Shown here: in pieces, positions 14,763 through 22,493 of the stretch
Numbering within the stretch: the stretch's first letter is position 1
Layout of the letters: each line of letters starts with the position of its first letter
Assembly (NCBI GenBank): GCA_044225415.1
Contig: JBGAIO010000027.1
Span: forward strand, 1 to 26,478
Length of the DNA: 26,478 nt
Direction of reading: 5' to 3'
From: JALORV01 sp044225415
GTDB taxonomy: Bacteria; Pseudomonadota; Gammaproteobacteria; Burkholderiales; Burkholderiaceae_F
Program-made: the position numbers and the translations under genes
Notes under the pieces: model-generated
Databases searched by the model: none
The model's input: only the letters and a program-made list of their open reading frames with translations
What the model was told of the DNA's origin: nothing

Positions 14763-15794
14763 ATGAACGCGCCGTGGGTGCTGGCTGCATGTCTGATGGC
14801 TTCGTTGCCCGACGTGGCGACGGCCGTGACGCCGCTGCCGCAGCGTCTGTCAGAAACGGGGCTGTACGAGCCCGGCTCCGGCCTGCGCGTGCGCGGCGAC
14901 GTCATCGCGTTCACGCCGCAGTACGGCCTGTGGTCCGACGGTGCGCACAAGCGTCGCTGGATCTGGCTGCCGCCTGGCACCGCCATCGACGCGGCGAAGC
15001 CCGATGCGTGGCGGTTTCCGGTCGGTACCCGTCTCTGGAAGGAGTTCGCGCTCGGCGCGCGCATCGAGACGCGCTACATCGAGCGACTCGCCGATGGCAG
15101 CTGGCGCTATGCGAGCTATCGCTGGAACGCCGACGGCAGCGACGCGACGCTGGTGGCCGAAGACGGCGCCGTGCTGCCGGTGGACGCCGCGCCCGGCGGG
15201 CGTTATGCAGTTCCGTCGCGCGGCGACTGCACGATCTGTCACGAAGGCACGCCCGTGCCGGTGCTCGGCTTCTCCGCGCTGCAGCTGTCGCCGGATCGCG
15301 ACCCGCTGGCGCTGCACGCGGGCGGCCCGCACGGTGAGCAGACCGATCTGCGCAGCCTGGTCGCGCTGCGACGCATCGTCGACCTGCCCGCCGAACTGCT
15401 GGCCAGTCCGCCGCGCATCGCCGCGCGCGACGCTGTCGAGCGCGCGGCGCTCGGCTACCTGCATGCGAACTGCGGCCACTGCCACAACGCGCAGGGCGCG
15501 CTCGACGGACTCGAGCTCGTGCTCGAGCAGCGAGCCACCGGCGGCGCCGAAGGCACGGCCGCGACGCTGCGCTCGCTGCTCGGCCATGCGAGCCGCTTCG
15601 CTGTCGACAGCCGTGCCGCACAACGCGTCGCCGCCGCTGGCGATGCCGACGGCACGCTGCTGCTGCGACTGAAGTCCTCCGACGCCGCGACACGCATGCC
15701 GCCGCTGGGCGTACGGCAGGTCGATGCCGCCGGCGTCGCCCTGATCGAACTGTGGCTGTCGCAGGCGCGGCAGCCCTCGCCGACTCGCCACTGA
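14763..15794 (+). CDS. SO2930-family dihaem c-type cytochrome
   Basis: This is a 343-residue secreted protein with two CXXCH motifs, CTICH (about residue 160) and CGHCH (about 240, within YLHANCGHCHN). The N-terminal half has the family's signature FTPQYGLWSDGAHKRRWIWLP and FPVGTRLWKEF, and the C-terminal part ends with MPPLG and an ALIELWLSQ helix. I recognise it as the SO2930/HNE_0200 type of conserved dihaem protein, whose function is not established. The signal peptide MNAPWVLAACLMASLPDVATA lacks N-terminal basic residues, and the ribosome-binding site is weak, so the start is less certain than the family. It lies between the seven-haem cytochrome and a monohaem cytochrome, all on the plus strand. 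Confidence 0.85.
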   Translation: MNAPWVLAACLMASLPDVATAVTPLPQRLSETGLYEPGSGLRVRGDVIAFTPQYGLWSDGAHKRRWIWLPPGTAIDAAKPDAWRFPVGTRLWKEFALGARIETRYIERLADGSWRYASYRWNADGSDATLVAEDGAVLPVDAAPGGRYAVPSRGDCTICHEGTPVPVLGFSALQLSPDRDPLALHAGGPHGEQTDLRSLVALRRIVDLPAELLASPPRIAARDAVERAALGYLHANCGHCHNAQGALDGLELVLEQRATGGAEGTAATLRSLLGHASRFAVDSRAAQRVAAAGDADGTLLLRLKSSDAATRMPPLGVRQVDAAGVALIELWLSQARQPSPTRH

Positions 15795-15818
15795 ACTCAA
15801 CCTCGAAGGGAGTAAGCC

Positions 15819-16406
15819 ATGAAGCTCACGATGAAACGGATCCCCGTCGAATACGCGGTGCTGGCGGTGGCCATCGCCGCGACGCTCGTCGTCAGCCGGT
15901 CAGCGCGTGCGCAGGCGGCCGACACTGAACTGCTCGCGCGCGGCAAGTACCTGGTGACCGTCGCCGTCTGCAACGACTGCCACACGCCATGGAAGATGGG
16001 CGACAAGGGGCCCGAGCCCGACATGAGCCGCATGCTGTCCGGGCATCCGGAAGGCACGGTGCTGCCGCTGCCACCGGCACAGCAGGGGCCGTGGATCATG
16101 AGCGCGTCGGCGACCAACACCGCATGGGCCGGGCCCTGGGGCATCAGCTACACCGCGAACCTGACGCCCGATCCGGAGACCGGCCTCGGCAAGTGGACGC
16201 TGCGCAACTTCGTCGAGACGATCCGCAGCGGCCGCCACATGGGCCGCGGCCGCGAGCTGCTGCCGCCGATGCCGGCGCCGATGTACCGCCACTTCAGCGA
16301 TGAAGACCTGCGCGCGATCTACACCTATCTGCAGAGCGTTCCGGCCGTGAAGAACCGCGTGCCGCAACCGGCGCCGCCGCCGGCAGCGGTTGCGTCGGCG
16401 AAGTGA
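15819..16406 (+). CDS. Class I monohaem cytochrome c
   Basis: This is a 195-residue secreted or membrane-tethered cytochrome c. An N-terminal hydrophobic segment (residues 11-33, ending SARAQA) is followed by LLARGKYLVTVAVCNDCHTPW with one CXXCH. A methionine ligand is likely in the GRELLPPMPAPMYRHFSDEDLRAIYTYLQSVP region, which closes the fold as in the cytochrome subunits of alcohol and aldehyde dehydrogenases. The tail is a Pro/Ala-rich extension (QPAPPPAAVASAK). AAGGGAG at 15805-15811 is its ribosome-binding site, 24 bp after the SO2930-family gene, so the two are co-transcribed. It probably links the cluster to the respiratory chain. It is convergent with the ECF sigma gene. Confidence 0.88.
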   Translation: MKLTMKRIPVEYAVLAVAIAATLVVSRSARAQAADTELLARGKYLVTVAVCNDCHTPWKMGDKGPEPDMSRMLSGHPEGTVLPLPPAQQGPWIMSASATNTAWAGPWGISYTANLTPDPETGLGKWTLRNFVETIRSGRHMGRGRELLPPMPAPMYRHFSDEDLRAIYTYLQSVPAVKNRVPQPAPPPAAVASAK

Positions 16407-16428
16407 GGCGCGCGCGCCGCCGCGGACC

Positions 16429-17745
16429 TCAGCCGCCGCGCGCGCTGTCGTCTGCGCGCTGCAGCAGCAGCGCGCGCTCACGCTCGTTGCGCGTCAGCGC
16501 CGCCGCGCGGCGGAACTCGGTGCCTGCCTCGGCGTGACGGCCGAGACGCTGCAGCAGATCGCCGCGAACGCTGGGCAGCAGGTGATAGTCGCGCAGCTGC
16601 GGCTCGTCGCGCAGCGCGTCGGCGATTTCCAGGCCGGCCGCGGGACCGTAAGCCATTGCCACCGCGACCGCACGGTTCAGTTCCACGACCGGCGACGGCG
16701 CGCGCTGCGCGAGGGCCTCGTACAACGCGGCGATGCGTGGCCAGTCGGTCGCGTCGGCCGTGCGCGCGCGTGCATGGCAGGCGGCGATGGCGGCCTGCAG
16801 CGCATACGGCCCCAGACCCTGCCGCCCGACGCCGTCGTGCTGCGTGGCGGCGCATTCCTCGGCGCGAGCCAGTGCCGCCAGGCCGCGGCGGATCAGCAGC
16901 GCGTCCCAGCGCGCGCGATCCTGGTCGAGCAGCAGGATCGGCTCGCCATGCGGGCCGATGCGCGCGCGCAGCCGCGACGCCTGGATCTCCATCAACGCTA
17001 CCAGTCCGTGCACCTCGGCCGCGTCCGGCGCGAGCTGGGCGACGATGCGGCCGAGGCGCAAGGCCTCTTCCGCGAGATCGGGTCGTGTCCAGTCCGCGCC
17101 CGCGGTCGCGGCGTAGCCCTCGTTGAAGACGAGGTAGATGACGTCGAGCACCGACGCGAGGCGTTCGTGCAGTTCGGCGGCGGCCGGCAGCTCGAAGGGC
17201 ACGCGCGCTTCGGCGAGCGTGCGCTTGGCGCGCACGATGCGCTGCGCGATGGTGGCCTCGGGCGCGAGGAAGGCGTGCGCGATCTCGTCGGTGGTGAGGC
17301 CGCCCAGCAGGCGGAGCGTCAGGGCCACGCGCGCATCGCGCGACAGCACCGGATGGCACGCGATGAAGATGAGCCGCAGCAGGTCGTCGCCGATCGGATG
17401 GTCGAGCGCGGCCGCGACCTGCGCCTCGACATCGGGCGCGACATCCTGCAGCCGGGTCTCGAGCTCCCAGGCGATCGCATCGTGATGCCGCTCGTGCAGC
17501 GCGCGTCGACGGATCAGGTCGATGGCGCTGTGCTTCGCCGCCGCGGTGAGCCACGCGGCCGGGTTGTCGGGCACGCCGGACCGCGGCCACTGTTCCAGCG
17601 CCGCCACCAGCGCATCGTGCGCGAGTTCTTCCGCCGTTCCGACGTCGCGCACCAGGCGCGCCAGCGCCGCGATGATGCGCGCCGACTCCATGTGCCAGAC
17701 GGCAGCGATCGTGCGCTTCAGCGCCGCGGGTTCGACGGCGTTCAT
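16429..17745 (-). CDS. ECF sigma factor, ECF42 (DUF6596) type
   Basis: This is a 438-residue RNA polymerase sigma factor of the long ECF type. The sigma2 region is near residues 15-85 (VRDVGTAEELAHDALVAALEQW, NPAAWLTAAAKHSAIDLIRR) and sigma4 near 120-185 (LTLRLLGGLTTDEIAHAFL, IAQRIVRAKRTL). A C-terminal domain of about 250 residues contains DVIYLVFNEGYAAT and TPR-like repeats (RIAALYEAL, VELNRAVAVAMA). That domain and the DGPF partners are diagnostic for ECF42. This group has no anti-sigma factor; the C-terminal extension is thought to control activity. It is the last gene of a five-gene minus-strand operon whose first gene carries an ECF42-like promoter. Confidence 0.93.
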   Translation of the reverse strand: MNAVEPAALKRTIAAVWHMESARIIAALARLVRDVGTAEELAHDALVAALEQWPRSGVPDNPAAWLTAAAKHSAIDLIRRRALHERHHDAIAWELETRLQDVAPDVEAQVAAALDHPIGDDLLRLIFIACHPVLSRDARVALTLRLLGGLTTDEIAHAFLAPEATIAQRIVRAKRTLAEARVPFELPAAAELHERLASVLDVIYLVFNEGYAATAGADWTRPDLAEEALRLGRIVAQLAPDAAEVHGLVALMEIQASRLRARIGPHGEPILLLDQDRARWDALLIRRGLAALARAEECAATQHDGVGRQGLGPYALQAAIAACHARARTADATDWPRIAALYEALAQRAPSPVVELNRAVAVAMAYGPAAGLEIADALRDEPQLRDYHLLPSVRGDLLQRLGRHAEAGTEFRRAAALTRNERERALLLQRADDSARGG

Positions 17746-17767
17746 CGTTCGCGCGCCGTCGATCGGA

Positions 17768-18121
17768 TTACGTGAAGCAGGGCCCGAGTTCGCGCACTTC
17801 CACCGTCGCCCACTGTGCCGCCGGGCACTCGGCGGCGATCGCCACCGCCTGCTCGCGGCTGTCGCAGTCGAGCAGGAAGTAGCCGCCGATCATTTCCTTC
17901 GCCTCGGCGAACGGCCCGTCGACCATCGATGCGCGTCCGCCGCGCACGCGCACGCGCGTGGCATCGGCGTCGCTCTTCAGCGACTGGCTGACCTGCAGCA
18001 GTCCGCGCGCCTTCAGGTCCGCACTGAACGCGAGCATGCGGTCGTAGAGCACGCGGCCTTCGTCCTCCGTGCGTTCGCGACGCTGGCCCACGGGTTCGAC
18101 GATCAGCAGCATGTAGGTCAT
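17768..18121 (-). CDS. YCII-related DGPF-domain protein
   Basis: This is a 117-residue cytoplasmic protein of the YCII/DGPF family. MTYMLLIVEPVGQ starts the fold and SMVDGPFAEAKEMIGGYFLLDCDS contains the DGPF signature. It lies 22 bp upstream of the ECF42 sigma gene, and this pairing is the classical ECF42 arrangement. Its biochemical role is not known; YCII-like folds suggest a small-molecule enzyme or a sensor. GGGGAC before the ATG is a moderate ribosome-binding site. Confidence 0.92.
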   Translation of the reverse strand: MTYMLLIVEPVGQRRERTEDEGRVLYDRMLAFSADLKARGLLQVSQSLKSDADATRVRVRGGRASMVDGPFAEAKEMIGGYFLLDCDSREQAVAIAAECPAAQWATVEVRELGPCFT

Positions 18122-18172
18122 GGACAGTCCCCGACACCCGCGCCAAGGAGTGATGCACGCATGGCGACGGGC

Positions 18173-18667
18173 TCAGCGTACACGCCGGTAGCGCGCCGTC
18201 ATGAAGCAGGTCCAGCTGCCGTCGGCATTCTGGATGTTCCCGCGCAGCAGGCGCTCGTCGGAGTTGACGATCTCGATGACGTCGCGATAGCTGGCGAGCC
18301 GGCCGGGCGTGCCGTCGAAGGTCGGGCCTTCGGCTTCCAGGGTCAGCGTGCGGCGGTCCGCATCCAGCGTGCCGCGGTGGTACAGCCAGAGGTGGGTCAT
18401 CATCGACGCGATGAAGGTGCCGACGAAGTGCCCCTTGTCGGGGTCGTAGCCCAGCGTCATCTGCGTCAACGCTTCACCGCCGCCTGCTTCCGCCGGCATC
18501 GGTCCGCGGTCGTCGAGCAGGACCCAGGCGTCGCCGAGCGTGCGCACGGCCTGGACACCCGTGTGCTTCTGCGACGTTCCGTCGGGCGCCGGGCAGTCGA
18601 CTTCGAAGGACCATTGGCCGAGCAACTGGTGCAGCCAGCGATGTTCCTCGGTGATCTGTGTCTGCAT
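18173..18667 (-). CDS. DUF1579 domain protein
   Basis: This is a 164-residue cytoplasmic protein matching the DUF1579 pattern: EEHRWLHQLLGQWSFEVDC at the start, then LGDAWVLLDDRGPMP, QMTLGYDPDKGHFVGTFIASMMTHLW, and DVIEIVNSDERLLRG near the end. The family has a lipocalin-like beta-barrel look but no known activity. It is a frequent member of ECF42 gene clusters. AGAGGGAA precedes its ATG. It lies 16 bp from the VOC gene upstream and 51 bp from the DGPF gene downstream, so it belongs to the same operon. Confidence 0.9.
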   Translation of the reverse strand: MQTQITEEHRWLHQLLGQWSFEVDCPAPDGTSQKHTGVQAVRTLGDAWVLLDDRGPMPAEAGGGEALTQMTLGYDPDKGHFVGTFIASMMTHLWLYHRGTLDADRRTLTLEAEGPTFDGTPGRLASYRDVIEIVNSDERLLRGNIQNADGSWTCFMTARYRRVR

Positions 18668-18683
18668 GAGTTCCCTCTTGTCG

Positions 18684-19097
18684 TTACTGCGCCTGTTCGA
18701 CCATCACCATCCAGCACAGCCCGAAGCGGTCGGTCACCATGCCGAACAGCGGCGACCAGAACGTCGGTGCGAGCGGCATCGTCACCTTGCCGCCGTCGCC
18801 CAGCGCAGCGAACGCACGCTCGACCGCCGGCTTGTCGGCAAGGGACAGCGCCATGCCGAAGCCGTGGAAGTTGGTGCTGCCGGTGCAGTACCCGTCCGAC
18901 GCCATCACCGTGGAGCCGGCGACCGTCATGCTCGCATGCATGATCTTGTCCTTCGGCGGCGCCTTGCCCTCGGGCGCTGGCTCCGGGCTGTCGCTGAAGC
19001 GCATCTTCATTTCGACCTTCGCACCCACGGCCTTGCCATAGAAGTCCAGCGCTTCTTCGCAGCGGCCGGCGAAGTCGAGATAGGGAATTGCAGACAT
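18684..19097 (-). CDS. VOC-family protein (PhnB/glyoxalase-like)
   Basis: This is a 137-residue member of the vicinal oxygen chelate fold, PhnB/3-demethylubiquinone-methyltransferase-like subgroup. The family start is AIPYLDFAGRCEEALDFYGKAVGAK; later come IMHASMTVAGSTVMASD and APTFWSPLFGMVTDRFGLCWMVM. No catalytic activity can be assigned; members of this subgroup often lack a clear metal site. It is a common companion of ECF42 sigma factors. A strong AGGAGGAG precedes the ATG. Confidence 0.92.
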   Translation of the reverse strand: MSAIPYLDFAGRCEEALDFYGKAVGAKVEMKMRFSDSPEPAPEGKAPPKDKIMHASMTVAGSTVMASDGYCTGSTNFHGFGMALSLADKPAVERAFAALGDGGKVTMPLAPTFWSPLFGMVTDRFGLCWMVMVEQAQ

Positions 19098-19124
19098 GGC
19101 ATCTCCTCCTGTCGGGTTTGCGGC

Positions 19125-19562
19125 TCAATGATCGGCGGCGCTGCGCACCGCGGTGGTCGCGCGCAGGCGTTCTTCCTGCTCGCGCAGTTCGGGCGTCAGC
19201 TCGGTGCCGAAGTCCTCGGCCTCGAACACCGGGCGGATCTCCAGGTCGGAGTCCTCGCGCATCGGGTTGGGGCAGCGCTTCGCCCACTCCACCGCTTCCT
19301 CCATCGACTTGACCTGCCAGAGCCAGAAGCCGGCCACCAGTTCCTTCGTCTCGGTGAAGGGTCCGTCGATCACCGTGCGCCGGCTGCCGGAGAAGTGAAC
19401 GCGCTTTGCGCGCGACGTCGGATGCAGGCCTTCGCCGGCGAGCATCACCCCGGCCTTCACCAGTTCCTCGTTGTAGCTCATCATGGCCTTCAGCAACGCC
19501 TCGCTGGGCATCTCGCCCGCTTCCGACGACGCCGTGGCCTTGACCATCACCATCACACGCAT
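19125..19562 (-). CDS. YciI/DGPF-domain protein, first gene of the ECF42 operon
   Basis: This is a 145-residue DGPF/YCII-family protein: MRVMVMVKATASSEAGEMPS at the start, then TVIDGPFTETKELVAGFWLWQVKS with the DGPF signature, and CPNPMREDSDLEIRPVFEAEDFG, typical of the longer ECF42-linked variant. It is followed on the minus strand by the VOC, DUF1579, second DGPF and sigma genes with gaps of 16 to 51 bp. Its promoter at 19612-19638 has the TGTCGA-N17-CGAC form and GAGGAGG precedes its ATG, so it opens the operon. Confidence 0.92.
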   Translation of the reverse strand: MRVMVMVKATASSEAGEMPSEALLKAMMSYNEELVKAGVMLAGEGLHPTSRAKRVHFSGSRRTVIDGPFTETKELVAGFWLWQVKSMEEAVEWAKRCPNPMREDSDLEIRPVFEAEDFGTELTPELREQEERLRATTAVRSAADH

Positions 19563-19611
19563 TGCAGCCTCCTCATCGATGTGCCGGCGCGGGTGCCGGC
19601 CCTGACGCTAC

Positions 19612-19638
19612 GTCGAACCGCGCGCACTGGAATCGACA
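19612..19638 (-). promoter_or_regulatory. Predicted ECF42 promoter of the sigma operon
   Basis: On the minus strand TGTCGA (19638-19633) is separated by 17 bases from CGAC (19615-19612). That equals the ECF42 consensus as I recall it (TGTCGA at -35, CGA/TC at -10). It lies 49 bases upstream of the first DGPF gene and shares GTTCGACGT around the -10 with the site at 21174-21200. Autoregulation of the sigma operon would follow. Confidence 0.75.
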
Positions 19639-19662
19639 GTCCGATCGCGTCGATCGGATCAT

Positions 19663-19920
19663 TCAGCCTCCGCTCAACGCCTGCACGATCAGCAGCTCGT
19701 CGCTGTCGGCCAGCGGCTTGGCGAGATCGAACACGGCCTCGCTGCGCACGAAGAAGCGCACATGCGGACGCAGGCGATCCTGCTCGTCGACCATGCGGAA
19801 GCGAATGCCCGGGAACTGCGCATCGAGATCCGCCAGCACGTCGCCGAGCGTCGCGCCCTGCGCCTGTACCCACGTGCGCTGCGTATAGGATCGCAGCGGG
19901 CTGGGAATCAGCACCTTCAT
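19663..19920 (-). CDS. MoaD/ThiS-family small sulfur-carrier-like protein
   Basis: This is an 85-residue beta-grasp protein. MKVLIPSPLRSYTQ opens the fold, GATLGDVLADLDAQFPGIRFR is the typical MoaD/ThiS middle, and the protein ends in VQALSGG. The C-terminal Gly-Gly is the residue pair adenylated and thiocarboxylated in sulfur carriers. The start at 19920 is set by the family N terminus. It lies 20 bp after the BNR-repeat gene on the same strand and is probably co-transcribed with it. No MoeB/ThiF-type activating enzyme is nearby, so its partner and pathway are unknown. Confidence 0.88.
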   Translation of the reverse strand: MKVLIPSPLRSYTQRTWVQAQGATLGDVLADLDAQFPGIRFRMVDEQDRLRPHVRFFVRSEAVFDLAKPLADSDELLIVQALSGG

Positions 19921-19940
19921 GACGGCGCGCGCCGTACCGG

Positions 19941-21089
19941 TCAGTGCGCGATGCGAGCCGCTTCCACTGCGTAGACCTCCGGCAGATGGCGCGCGATGCA
20001 GCTCCACTGCTCGCCTTCGTCGCGGCTGCCCCAGATCTCGCCGGCGGTGGTGCCGAAGTACAGTCCCGCAGGCGTGCCGCGGTCGATCGTCATCGCCTGC
20101 CGCTTCACCGTCCACCACGCCTGCTCGGCCGGCAGTCCGTTGTCCTGCCGCTGCCACGATGCGCCCGCATTGCGCGTGACATAGATCGCCGGCTGGCCGG
20201 CCACGCTGGTGCGCGGCCACACGGTCTGCCCGTCCATCGGCAGCACCCACGCGGTATCGGCATCGCGCGGATGCACGGTCATCGTGAAGCCCACGTCGCC
20301 CACGTCGGGCGGCATCGCGTTGCCGATGCGCTGCCACGTCGTGCCGGGCCGGTCCAGGCGATAGATGCCGCAGTGGTTCTGCTGGTACAGCCGGTCGGGA
20401 TCGGCAGGCGACTGTCGCACGCAGTGCGGATCGTGGAAGGTCAGCGTCGCGGCATCGAAGCCCTCGACCACCTCCAGTCCGTCGACCAGCGCCTTGAAGC
20501 TTGCGCCGCCGTCGGTGGACTCGTGCACGCCGCCGCTCGACATCGCGAAGTACAGATGCTTCGGATCGCGCGGATCGACGATGATCGAGTGCATCTTCGG
20601 CCCGTCGGGCGTGCCGTCCTGCACGCTGCCCATCCACTCGATGTACTGCGGGTCGTCGTTGATGTAGGTGAACGAATCCCACGTGACGCCGCCGTCGTCC
20701 GAGCGGAACAGTCCCTGCGGCGAGGTGCCCGCGTACCACCGCCCCGGCTCGCTCGCGTGCCCCGGCGTCAGCCAGAAGGTGTGATCGACGGTGCGGCCGC
20801 TGCCGTCGATCTTCTTTGCGAACGCGGGCGGCCGCGCCGCCTCCTTCCACGTGCGGCCCGCGTCGGTCGAACGGAAGATGGTGGGGCCTAGATGACCGGT
20901 CTTTGCCGCGGCCAGCAGCGTGCGGCCATCGCGCGGATCGAGCACCATGTGGTGCACGATGTGACCGAGGAAGTGCGGCCCGTCGAGGCGCCATTCCCTG
21001 CGGGCTGTGTCACCGTGCAGCAGCCATGCGCCCTTGCGCGTGGCGATCAGCAGGGTGGTCTGGGCATCGGCATCGGCGGTGGTCGGCAT
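19941..21089 (-). CDS. BNR/Asp-box repeat protein (sialidase-like beta-propeller)
   Basis: This is a 382-residue beta-propeller without a signal peptide, so likely cytoplasmic. Five Asp-box motifs of the S-x-D-x-G-x-x-W type are visible: STDAGRTWKE, SDDGGVTWDS, STDGGASFKA, TRNAGASWQR and SRDEGEQWSC. Each propeller blade also has a VDPRDPKHLYFAMS-like strand. It resembles the sortilin/VPS10-like glycosyl-hydrolase-fold proteins often annotated exo-alpha-sialidase, but no sialidase catalytic set (arginine triad, Tyr/Glu) is evident and the function is open. GGGGAG precedes the ATG. A TGTCGA-N17-CGAC site lies 85 bases upstream. The MoaD-like gene follows after 20 bp. Confidence 0.88.
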   Translation of the reverse strand: MPTTADADAQTTLLIATRKGAWLLHGDTARREWRLDGPHFLGHIVHHMVLDPRDGRTLLAAAKTGHLGPTIFRSTDAGRTWKEAARPPAFAKKIDGSGRTVDHTFWLTPGHASEPGRWYAGTSPQGLFRSDDGGVTWDSFTYINDDPQYIEWMGSVQDGTPDGPKMHSIIVDPRDPKHLYFAMSSGGVHESTDGGASFKALVDGLEVVEGFDAATLTFHDPHCVRQSPADPDRLYQQNHCGIYRLDRPGTTWQRIGNAMPPDVGDVGFTMTVHPRDADTAWVLPMDGQTVWPRTSVAGQPAIYVTRNAGASWQRQDNGLPAEQAWWTVKRQAMTIDRGTPAGLYFGTTAGEIWGSRDEGEQWSCIARHLPEVYAVEAARIAH

Positions 21090-21173
21090 GGCATCTCCCC
21101 GGGTGTCATACGATAGCGAGCACGGCCCACGGGCGAAACAATTCCGTCCATCCGGACCGTGCTTTCATCGCAC

Positions 21174-21200
21174 GTCGAACGGGTGGGTGGGCATTCGACA
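21174..21200 (-). promoter_or_regulatory. Predicted second ECF42 promoter, before the BNR-MoaD pair
   Basis: On the minus strand TGTCGA (21200-21195), 17 bases, then CGAC (21177-21174). The spacing is identical to the site at 19612-19638 and both share GTTCGACGT around the -10. It is intergenic, 46 bp past the ada stop and 85 bp before the BNR gene start. Confidence 0.7.
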
Positions 21201-21246
21201 AGGGGCAGAGCCCGCGTTGAGCGCGGGGTCTCGCACGACCGACCGC

Positions 21247-22357
21247 TCAGGCGAGTGCTTCGCGCGCCTGCAGCGCCCGCTTGCGCTGCACGCCCCATCG
21301 ATAGCCCGCGATGTCGCCATCGAGCCGCACCACGCGGTGGCAGGGGATCGCCACCGCCAGCGGGTTCGCGGCGACCGCGCTCGCGACTGCGCGCACCGAG
21401 CGCGGTATGCCGAGGCGCTGCGCCAGTTCTGAATAGCTGAGCGTGCGGCCCGCCGGCACCTTGCGCAGCGCCTGCCACACCGTTGCTGGAAGGCCGTGCC
21501 GCGCACGTCCAGCGGCAGCGAATGATCGCCGCAGGCCGCACCGCGCGACCACGCGCCACTCAGCTTTTCGAAGTCGCCATCGCCGCCGACCAGCGCGTGG
21601 CGGGCGAACTGCTGCAGGTCGCGCAGCAATTCGTCGGATCGTCGCCGAGCAGGATGGAGCAGATGCCGCGCTCGCTCGCCGCGACGAGGATCGCGCCGAG
21701 CGAGCACTCGCCCAGCGCGAAGCGGATCGTCTCGCCGGCACCGGCTGCGCGGTAGCGCGTCGGTGTCATGCCGAGCACGGCGTCCGACTCCTCGTAGAAG
21801 CGGCTGCTGGCGTTGTAGCCCGCCGCGTAGATGGCGTCGGTCACCGCGCCGTCGCCGGCCGCCGCGAGTTGCGCGCGCAGGCGCTGCGCGCGTTGCGCAT
21901 GCGCGTACTGCCGCGGCGTCAGGCCGGTGGTGGCCTTGAACAGACGATGCAGGTGAAAGGCGCTGAGGCCGGCGCGGCGCGCCAGGTCGGCGAGGGTCGG
22001 CGAATCTTCGGTGCGCTCGATATGCCGGCACAGCTCGGCCACCAGTGAAACATGCGCGTCACGGCCTGGCGCGGCGGACGGCAGGTCGGGCCGGCAACGC
22101 TTGCAGGCGCGAAAACCTGCCCGCTCCGCGTCGGCCGGGTTCGCATGGAACTCGATGTTCTGCGGACGCGCCGTGCGCGCGCAGCACGACGGGCGGCAAT
22201 ACACACCGGTCGTGCGCACCGCGTAGACGAAGCGGCCGTCGGCCTCGCGCGCGCGCGCGAGCACGTCGGCCCAGCGCGGGTCGTTGAGGATGGCTGCGGC
22301 GCGCCGCTGGACAGTGGGGCTGAGCACGGAGGGGGCGGACGGGGTGACGCCGAGCAT
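21247..22357 (-). pseudogene. ada: Ada: methyl-phosphotriester/O6-methylguanine-DNA methyltransferase and regulator, two frameshifts
   Basis: Ada repairs alkylated DNA and activates the adaptive response. The N-terminal domain is complete: VYCRPSC and FRACKRC hold the four zinc/acceptor cysteines. The AraC-type helix-turn-helix follows (LADLARRAGLSAFHLHRLFKATTGLTPRQYA). The C-terminal methyltransferase has the active-site AIPCHRVVR. Two single-base deletions break the frame: one near 21635, where GDDP should run into DELLRDLQQFA, and one near 21481-21487, where GTAFQQR should run into VWQALRKVPAG. Adding one base at each restores a normal bifunctional Ada. Either assembly error or recent decay could explain it; no other inactivating change is seen. 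The start at 22357 is the family start, MLGVTPSAPS. Confidence 0.88.
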
Positions 22358-22493
22358 GAAAGGCTCCGATCATTATCGATGAAGGGGAGCCTAGCGACGC
22401 ATCGCGCACGGCAAACTCCGCCGCTTGCGGTTGAAGTCGGAATGACGGACGCGGGTGTCGAGCGCGCGGACGCGCCTTGCGTGTAAGTGCCTG

